9,173 bases of DNA from an uncultured Actinomycetes bacterium (GTDB taxonomy: Bacteria; Actinomycetota; Thermoleophilia; Solirubrobacterales; Solirubrobacteraceae): contig CALAQT010000213.1 in assembly GCA_937888775.1 (NCBI GenBank), positions 1-9,173 on the forward strand, read 5' to 3'. Position 1 is the stretch's first letter, and the number at the start of each line of letters is the position of its first letter. Under the pieces are notes generated by a model. The model did no database searches, was not told the origin of the DNA, and worked only from the letters and a program-made list of their open reading frames with translations. The translations under genes were made by a program, and so were the position numbers. Shown one piece after another: positions 4,119-9,173 of this stretch.

Positions 4119-5530
4119 GAGAATCCGGGCGGGCGCTGCTGCGCCCAGGGGCGCGCCGACTCGATCTGCGCCGCGAGCGAGAGCAGCGTTGCCTCGTCGT
4201 CGCGGCGCCCCACGATCTGCACCGCGCGCGGCAGCCCGTCGGAGCCGAGGCCCGCGGGCACCGACGCGGCGGGCTGGCCGGTGACGTTCCAGACGCCGTT
4301 GTAGGGCACCATCCCCGCGACCGCGTTCAGCGTCCAGATCGCGCCGCGGCCCTGGAGCTGCCCGATCCGCGGCGGCGTCGAGGCGGTGGCGGGCGTGAGC
4401 AGCACGTCGTGCTCCTCGAGCACCGTGTTCAGGCGCCGACTCAGCTGCGCCTCGCCCGCGAGCGAGCGCTCCAGCAGGGCGGGCGGGATCAGCCCCCCGA
4501 GCAGCGACATCCCGCGCGTGCGCCGTTCCAGGCGCTCGGGGTGGGCCAGCGCTTCGGCGTCGTCGTGGGCACCGCGCAGGTAGCGCGCGAGCAGGGCGGG
4601 GATCGAGCCCAGCCCGTAGTCGGGATCGCGCTCGTTGACCTCGTGCCCGAGCGAGCGCAGCAGCTCCACCGTCTCCTGCAAGGCCCGCGCCTGGTCCCCG
4701 TCGAGCTTCGGGATGACCCCGGCGGGCATCTTCGTGGAGTAGGCGATCCGCAGCTTCGCAGGCGCCGTGGCTGCCGACTGGGAGAACGGCACCGCGGGCG
4801 CAGGTGCGCTGTCGACCTCGCCCGCGAGCGCGCCCGAGGCGACGTCGTGGAACAGCGCCGTGTCGGCCACGGTGCGCGCGAGCACGCCGTTGACCGACAG
4901 GCCGTACCACGGTCGCACGCGCGGCGCCATCGACACCCGCCCGCGCTGGGGCTTCAGGCCGAACAGGCCGCACCACGCTGCGGGGATGCGGATCGAGCCC
5001 GCGCCGTCTGAGCCGAGCGCTGCGCCCACGAGGCCTGCGGCCACCGCGGCGGCGCTGCCGCCGCTGGAGCCCCCGGGCGCGCGCTGGCTGTCCCAGGGGT
5101 TGCGCGTGGCCCCGAACGTGGCCGTCTCCGTGAACGGCCACAGCGTCAGCTCGGGCACGTTCGTCTTGCCGATGATCACCGCGCCGGCCTCGCGCAGGCG
5201 ACGCACGACCTCCGCGTCCGCCCGCGCCGGCCCTTCGGTCGCATTCGTGCCGTAAGGCGTGGTCTCGCCGGCCACGTCGATGTCGTCCTTCACCGCGATC
5301 GGCACGCCCAGCAGCGGGCGCTCCCCGCCGGCGCCGCGCCTTGCCTCGGCCTGATCGGCCTCCAGGCGCGCACGCTCGGCGAAGACGACGCGAAACGCGT
5401 TCAGACGCCCGTCGAACTGCGCGATCCGCTCGAGATAGACCTCGACGAGCTCGCGAGAGGAGACCTCGCCGGCGGCGATCAGCTGTGCCTGGCGGGCAAT
5501 ACCGGCGTAGGCGAGATCGACTGGATCCAT
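4115..5530 (-). CDS. Amidase (amidase-signature family)
   Basis: The enzyme hydrolyses a carboxylic amide to acid and ammonia or amine with a Ser-cisSer-Lys triad. All three residues are visible: K81 in GVPIAVKDDID, the cis-serine at S155 in the glycine/serine motif APGGSSGGSA, and the nucleophile S179 in GAGSIRIPAAWCG. The 24-residue gap between the serines matches characterised family members. The C-terminus has the usual NVTGQPAASVPAG and QIVG motifs. Its 471 residues are normal for the family. It has no signal peptide. GatB and GatC are not nearby, so it is probably a stand-alone amidase rather than the GatA subunit; the substrate is unknown. The ATG at 5530 has only a weak ribosome site (GCGAG). 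It is first in an operon with the phosphatase gene and divergent from the DUF4389 gene. Confidence 0.94.
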   Translation of the reverse strand: MDPVDLAYAGIARQAQLIAAGEVSSRELVEVYLERIAQFDGRLNAFRVVFAERARLEADQAEARRGAGGERPLLGVPIAVKDDIDVAGETTPYGTNATEGPARADAEVVRRLREAGAVIIGKTNVPELTLWPFTETATFGATRNPWDSQRAPGGSSGGSAAAVAAGLVGAALGSDGAGSIRIPAAWCGLFGLKPQRGRVSMAPRVRPWYGLSVNGVLARTVADTALFHDVASGALAGEVDSAPAPAVPFSQSAATAPAKLRIAYSTKMPAGVIPKLDGDQARALQETVELLRSLGHEVNERDPDYGLGSIPALLARYLRGAHDDAEALAHPERLERRTRGMSLLGGLIPPALLERSLAGEAQLSRRLNTVLEEHDVLLTPATASTPPRIGQLQGRGAIWTLNAVAGMVPYNGVWNVTGQPAASVPAGLGSDGLPRAVQIVGRRDDEATLLSLAAQIESARPWAQQRPPGFS

Positions 5531-5714
5531 GTTGCTCGCAATCTATTGAAAAATGGCGGCGCTGCGGCGCTGCGGGCCGATCCCGGCTCTCCGCCGGGGC
5601 CGGCCCTAGGATGGCCGACGATCGGTCCGTGCGACAAGGGGCGGTGGTTGGTGCGCATCGCTCGCCTCCGGCCCACTGTTCGCGGGCGTCAGCATCCGCA
5701 CAAAGGGGGAACAG

Positions 5715-6317
5715 GTGTCCTATCCGGTTACGTTCCACGCCGACTACGTCGAGCAGCGCAGCAGGCTCACCGCGTTCTTCCGCCTGATCCTGGTGATACC
5801 CGTCGCGATCTGGCTCTATCTGTACGGCATCATCGCGACCATCGCGATCGTGATCGCGTGGTTCGCGATCGTCATCACCGGCCGCTATCCGCCCGGCCTC
5901 TACAACTTCGTGGCGGGCTTCAACCGTTTCCTGGCGCGCGTGACCGCCTATGCGGCGCTGCTGTGCGACCCCTACCCCGCGTTCTCGGGCGCGCCCGACC
6001 CGGAGTATCCGGTGCAGATGGAGTTCGCGGGCCCGCTCGAGGAGTACAGCCGCCTGAAGACGTTCTTCCGAATCATCATCGCGATCCCGCTGCTGGTCCT
6101 GCGCTACGTGATGGGCCTGCTGCTCGAGGTGGGTGCCGTCGGAGCATGGTTCGTAATCGTCTTCACGGGCAAGATGCCCCGCGGCCTGTTCGACCTGATG
6201 GTGCTCGCGAACTCATACACCGCGCGCAGCGACGCCTACATCTACCTCCTGACCGAGACCTACCCCCCGTTCCAGGACGAGGAGACGCGCACAGCCGGCG
6301 CGCCCACCGCGCCCTGA
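5715..6317 (+). CDS. Membrane protein with two DUF4389 domains
   Basis: The function of DUF4389 is unknown; members are small integral membrane proteins. The 200 residues are a clear internal duplication. Unit 1 (about 14-90) and unit 2 (about 111-187) share, in order, SRLxxFFRxIxxIP, a long hydrophobic stretch, WFxIVxTGxxPxGLxxxxxxxN and a C-terminal block ending TxxYPPF (DPYPAF in unit 1). Each unit has about 35 hydrophobic residues (21-56 and 117-151), enough for one or two membrane passes. Conserved blocks after each probably lie at the membrane surface. The GTG at 5715 is preceded by a strong AAAGGGGG Shine-Dalgarno site (5702-5709). The 184-bp gap to the divergent amidase should hold both promoters, though I see no clear boxes. 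The gene converges on the carboxyltransferase gene across a GGCC repeat. Confidence 0.88.
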   Translation: MSYPVTFHADYVEQRSRLTAFFRLILVIPVAIWLYLYGIIATIAIVIAWFAIVITGRYPPGLYNFVAGFNRFLARVTAYAALLCDPYPAFSGAPDPEYPVQMEFAGPLEEYSRLKTFFRIIIAIPLLVLRYVMGLLLEVGAVGAWFVIVFTGKMPRGLFDLMVLANSYTARSDAYIYLLTETYPPFQDEETRTAGAPTAP

Positions 6318-6351
6318 GCACAGGCGCCCCGCCCCGCGCTTCGGCAGGACG

Positions 6352-6371
6352 GGCCGGCCGGCCGGCCGGCC
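6352..6371. repeat. (GGCC)5 palindromic tetranucleotide repeat
   Basis: Five perfect GGCC units occupy 6352-6371, between the stop codons of two convergent genes (6317 and 6380). The sequence is fully self-complementary and could form a hairpin in RNA from either strand. No T-tract follows, so it is not a standard terminator; it may slow polymerase or simply be a slippage-prone simple repeat. Confidence 0.8.
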
Positions 6372-6379
6372 GCGAACCC

Positions 6380-7936
6380 CTAGACGGGCGTCACCGCGTT
6401 GTGCTTGGCCGGCCAGCTGCGCTGCTTGGAGGAGGCGTGGGCGTAGCGGCGAATCAGCTCCTCGCGCAGCGCGCCCGGCTCGATCACCGCGTCCACCACG
6501 AGCTCTGAGGCGAGGTGCAGGATGTCGATGTCCGCTGCGTACTCCGAGCGCAGCTCCTCCGTGCGCCGTGCGCGCTCCTGCTCGTCCTCGATCGCCTGGA
6601 GCTGGTTGTAGTAGACGGCGTTGATCGCCGCCTGCGGGCCCATCACGGCGATCGAGGCGCTCGGCAGCGCCAGGCAGCAGTCCGGGTCGAAGGCGGGGCC
6701 GGCCATCGCGTAGAGACCCGCGCCGTAGGCCTTGCGCACGATCACCGACATCTTCGGCACGGTCGCCTCGCTGACCGCGCTGATCATCTTCGCGCCGTGC
6801 CTGATGATCCCGTCGCGCTCCACCTGCGTGCCGATCATGAAGCCGGGCACGTCGGCCAGGAACAGCAGCGGCACGTTGAACGCGTTGCACGTCCAGATGA
6901 AGCGCGCGGCCTTGTCGGCGGAGTCGCCGAACAGGACGCCGCCCTTGTGCTTGGGCTGGTTGGCCACGATGCCTATCGCACGCCCCTCCAGGCGGGCGAA
7001 GCCGACGATCAGCTCCTTGGCCCAGCGGGGATGGACCTCAAGCAGCGAGGCCTCGTCGACGAGCGCGGCGATCAGCGCCTTCATGTCGAAGGGCTTGTTC
7101 TCATCGGCGGGGATCAGCTCGCCGATCGACGCTCCCCCTGCGGGCGGCGCGGGTGGGGCGGGCGCTGCGAGCGGCGGGTCCTGCTCCCAGTTGCCCGGGA
7201 GGAAGGAGAGGTAGCGCCGCGCGGTCTCGATGCCCTCCTCGTCGGTCTTGACGAGCTGGTGTCCGCAGCCGGAGACGCCGGTGTGCATCCGCGCACCGCC
7301 CATCTCCTCGAGGCTCACCTTCTCGCCGATGACCATCTCCGCCATCCGCGGCGAGCCGAGATACATCGACGCATTGCCCTCGCGCATGATCACGATGTCG
7401 CAGAACGCCGGTATGTAGGCGCCGCCGGCGGCGCTCGGGCCGAACAGCACGCAGACCTGGGGAACGACCCCCGAGAGCTTGACCTGGTTGTGGAAGATCC
7501 TGCCCGCGCCGCGCCGGCCGGGGAACATCTGCACCTGGTCGGTGATGCGCGCGCCCGCGGAGTCCACCAGGTAGACCATCGGTATCGACAGCGACTGAGC
7601 GCGCTCCTGGATGCGCAGGATCTTCTCGACGGTCTTCGGGCCCCACGACCCCGCCTTGACGGTGGGGTCGTTGGCCATCAGCGCAACCGCTCTCCCGCCG
7701 ACCGTGCCGACGCCCGTGACCACGCCGTCGGCGCCGAGGCCGTCCTCCTGCCAGTTGGCCAGCAGCGCCTCCTCGGCGAAGGAGCCGTGGTCGAGCAGCA
7801 GCGCGACCCGCTCGCGCACTGCCAGTTTGCCCTGCTCGCGCGCCTTCTCGCGGTGGCGCTCGGGACCTCCGCTGAGGCCGCGCTCGGTGGCATCCCGCAG
7901 CGCGGCCTCGTGTCCCGGTTTCGCCGGCGCGCTCAT
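6380..7936 (-). CDS. Acyl-CoA carboxylase carboxyltransferase (beta) subunit
   Basis: It transfers carboxyl from carboxybiotin to an acyl-CoA, working with a separate biotin carboxylase/carrier alpha subunit. The 518 residues form the usual two crotonase-like halves. The N-half (about 25-250) has an acyl-CoA oxyanion motif, GPSAAGGAYIPAFCD (166-180). The C-half (about 275-505) has ADVPGFMIG (361-369) and RKAYGAGLYAM (401-411). Propionyl-CoA carboxylases usually have GGAYDVM at the last site; this protein has GAGLYAM, closer to methylcrotonyl- or geranyl-CoA carboxylases. I therefore leave the substrate open. A proline/alanine linker (about 257-268) joins the halves. ATG 7936 has a G6 Shine-Dalgarno site (7950-7945) at eight bases. 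It follows the dehydrogenase gene by 83 bases in a likely operon. No alpha subunit or biotin carrier is in the window. Confidence 0.93.
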   Translation of the reverse strand: MSAPAKPGHEAALRDATERGLSGGPERHREKAREQGKLAVRERVALLLDHGSFAEEALLANWQEDGLGADGVVTGVGTVGGRAVALMANDPTVKAGSWGPKTVEKILRIQERAQSLSIPMVYLVDSAGARITDQVQMFPGRRGAGRIFHNQVKLSGVVPQVCVLFGPSAAGGAYIPAFCDIVIMREGNASMYLGSPRMAEMVIGEKVSLEEMGGARMHTGVSGCGHQLVKTDEEGIETARRYLSFLPGNWEQDPPLAAPAPPAPPAGGASIGELIPADENKPFDMKALIAALVDEASLLEVHPRWAKELIVGFARLEGRAIGIVANQPKHKGGVLFGDSADKAARFIWTCNAFNVPLLFLADVPGFMIGTQVERDGIIRHGAKMISAVSEATVPKMSVIVRKAYGAGLYAMAGPAFDPDCCLALPSASIAVMGPQAAINAVYYNQLQAIEDEQERARRTEELRSEYAADIDILHLASELVVDAVIEPGALREELIRRYAHASSKQRSWPAKHNAVTPV

Positions 7937-8019
7937 CGCGTCAGCCCCCCGTGGCGTGGCTGCTCGCGTGCCGAGTCGACGGCGCGCGGGCGCGAGGAGT
8001 CCGGCACGCTCGTCTCCAC

Positions 8020-8928
8020 TCAGAAGGCCGGGTTGGGCGTCGGCGCCTCACCGGAGTAGTCGTAGAAGCCCACCCCCGACTTGCGCCCGAACCAGCCCGC
8101 GCTGAGCATCTTGCGCAGCGTCGGCGGCCGCGCGAAGCGCCGCTCGCGGAACTCGTCGAAGAGCACGTCGCAGATCGAGCCGAGCGTGTCCAGCCCGACG
8201 AAGTCCGCGAGCGTCAACGGGCCCATCGGGTGCCCCGCGCCCGCCTTCATCGCGTCGTCGATCTCGCCCACCGAGCCCACGCCCTCTTCGTACGCGCGGA
8301 TCGCGTCGAGCATGTAGGGAACGAGCAGGCGATTGACGATGAACCCGGCCTTGTCCTTCGTCGGGATCGCGAGCTTGCCCTCCGAGCGCGCGAACTCCAG
8401 CGCCGTCTCGAGCGCTGCGTCGGAGGTCGTCACGCAGCGCACCACCTCCACGAGGGTCATCACCTGCGCGGGGTTGAAGTAGTGCAGCCCGACGAAGCGG
8501 TCGGCGCGGCCGGTGACGGCCGCCTGGTCGATCACCGCAAGCGAGGAGGTGTTCGTGGCGAAGACCGCCTCGGGCTTGACGATCTCGTCGATCTCGCGCC
8601 ACATCTCGAGCTTCAGCGGCAGGCTCTCGGTGATCGCCTCGATCACCAGGTCGCAGTCCGCGAGGTCGCGGTAGTGCACGGTGCCGTTGATCCGCCCGCG
8701 GATCGCGTCGGCGTCCTCCTGAGTGGACTTGCCCTTCTCGACCGCCCGCGCCAGCTGCTTCTCGATCTTGCCGATGCCCTTCGCGAGCGTCGCCTCGTCG
8801 ACCTCGCGCAGCACCACCTCATAGCCCGCCTGAGCAGCCACCTGTGCGATGCCGTGACCCATGAGCCCTGCGCCGAGCACTCCAACCATCCCGATCTGCT
8901 GCGCCATTTGACCTCCGCTTGGATTCAT
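8020..8928 (-). CDS. 3-hydroxyacyl-CoA (3-hydroxybutyryl-CoA) dehydrogenase
   Basis: Oxidises (S)-3-hydroxyacyl-CoA to 3-oxoacyl-CoA with NAD, or the reverse, in fatty-acid or butyrate-type metabolism; cytosolic. The N-terminal Rossmann fold begins with the dinucleotide motif VLGAGLMGHGIA (GxGxxG at 19-24). Active-site residues align in spacing with the characterised family: S128 in NTSS, H149 in GLHYFNP, E161 in LVEVV and N199 in FIVNR. The C-terminal helical domain has GHPMGPLTLADFVGLD (232-247) and ends with GRKSGVGFYDY. Its length of 302 residues is about 20 more than usual, mostly at the N-terminus. The ATG at 8928 has GGAGG seven bases upstream. A second ATG at 8907, giving MAQQIGMVGVLGAG, has its own GGAGG four bases upstream and fits the family start better. 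It leads an operon with the carboxyltransferase gene. Confidence 0.94.
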   Translation of the reverse strand: MNPSGGQMAQQIGMVGVLGAGLMGHGIAQVAAQAGYEVVLREVDEATLAKGIGKIEKQLARAVEKGKSTQEDADAIRGRINGTVHYRDLADCDLVIEAITESLPLKLEMWREIDEIVKPEAVFATNTSSLAVIDQAAVTGRADRFVGLHYFNPAQVMTLVEVVRCVTTSDAALETALEFARSEGKLAIPTKDKAGFIVNRLLVPYMLDAIRAYEEGVGSVGEIDDAMKAGAGHPMGPLTLADFVGLDTLGSICDVLFDEFRERRFARPPTLRKMLSAGWFGRKSGVGFYDYSGEAPTPNPAF

Positions 8929-9038
8929 CCGCTTTCCTCCCGCAGCCTATTACTCGCCGCGCCGCCGCTGCCGCGCCGGGAAGGATGCGCACGCGCCGGA
9001 GTCTCTGCCACTGGAAACCAACCAGCGGAGGCGTCGCC

Positions 9039-9173
9039 ATGTTCGAGCTTGCCAGCAGGCCCCAGAGCCTTGACGCAGCAGAGGATCCCATCGACCCAGC
9101 AGCCGGGGCTGCCTACGCTCACGCGGTCGCCGCGGGCGCGCCCCGGCCGGCAGCGCCCAGCGGCCGAGCTCCC
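9039..9173 (+). CDS. Partial hypothetical protein, N-terminus only, cut by window edge
   Basis: A plus-strand frame starts at ATG 9039 and stays open for 45 codons to the last base of the window. GGAGG at 9027-9031 lies seven bases before the ATG, a near-ideal ribosome site. The visible peptide begins MFELASRPQSLDAAEDPIDP and continues alanine- and proline-rich. I do not recognise it, and there is no signal peptide or membrane segment in this part. It is divergent from the dehydrogenase operon; the 110 bases between the two starts should contain both promoters. TAATAG on the minus strand (8952-8947) is a possible -10 for the operon, but no -35 is clear. Confidence 0.5.
   Translation, partial: MFELASRPQSLDAAEDPIDPAAGAAYAHAVAAGAPRPAAPSGRAP

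Noticed and set aside
4119..5738. Upstream extension of the phosphatase frame to an 818-residue open frame
   Set aside because: The extension lies out of phase within the well-supported amidase gene, is arginine/alanine-rich without motifs, and the GTG at 4118 with stop/start overlap explains the true start.
6515..8059. 514-residue plus-strand frame opposite the carboxyltransferase gene
   Set aside because: Antisense shadow in GC-rich DNA. It has no domain, and the opposite strand carries full catalytic motifs.
1..9173. CRISPR array, defence island, toxin-antitoxin or biosynthetic cluster
   Set aside because: No regularly spaced repeats and no matching protein families were seen on either strand.

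Overview
This is a GC-rich window (roughly 70% G+C by eye) with strong G/C bias at third codon positions. Shine-Dalgarno sites are clear and GTG starts are common. Neither of the two complete tRNA genes encodes its CCA end. The gene content is typical of a high-GC actinomycete: a tandem DUF4389 membrane protein, an acyl-CoA carboxylase beta subunit beside a 3-hydroxyacyl-CoA dehydrogenase, and an amidase coupled to an inositol-phosphatase-family enzyme. The Thermoleophilia/Solirubrobacterales group is my best guess, but that is inference and no 16S or marker gene is present.

Positions 1-1188 are gene-poor. They hold one plausible 61-residue two-helix membrane protein (189-374), then about 600 bases with no convincing gene, and then what looks like an integration scar. 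The scar is the 3' half of a tRNA-Thr(CGT) gene on the minus strand (985-1026), with a terminator hairpin on its 3' side (946-974). On its 5' side are small hairpins and paired GGGAACACG repeats (1095-1116). This is how the far end of an island integrated into a tRNA gene looks. No integrase or intact tRNA-Thr is visible.

Positions 1189-2458 are an IS481-family insertion sequence with one DDE transposase. It is flanked by an exact 14-bp direct repeat, and the right-hand copy includes the last nine bases of a tRNA-Leu(TAG) gene. The element therefore sits directly against the 3' end of that tRNA. Its terminal repeat is clearly doubled on the right and arguably doubled on the left. Its transposase frame has no stop inside the element.

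Positions 2464-3259 contain two divergently oriented tRNA-Leu genes (TAG on minus, CAA on plus) around a small four-helix membrane protein of unknown function. Positions 3282-5530 (minus) are a two-gene operon, amidase then inositol-monophosphatase-like phosphatase, joined by a 4-base stop/start overlap. Divergent from it is the DUF4389 protein (5715-6317), which ends at a (GGCC)5 palindrome between convergent genes.

Positions 6380-8928 (minus) are a catabolic operon: 3-hydroxyacyl-CoA dehydrogenase, then acyl-CoA carboxylase carboxyltransferase. The pair suggests breakdown of fatty acids or branched-chain acyl-CoA thioesters. A divergent gene begins at 9039 and runs off the right edge.

Most of the window is ordinary chromosome. 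The unusual part is the pile-up of mobile-element traces at two tRNA 3' ends between about 900 and 2550. I see no CRISPR array, defence system, toxin-antitoxin pair or biosynthetic cluster.
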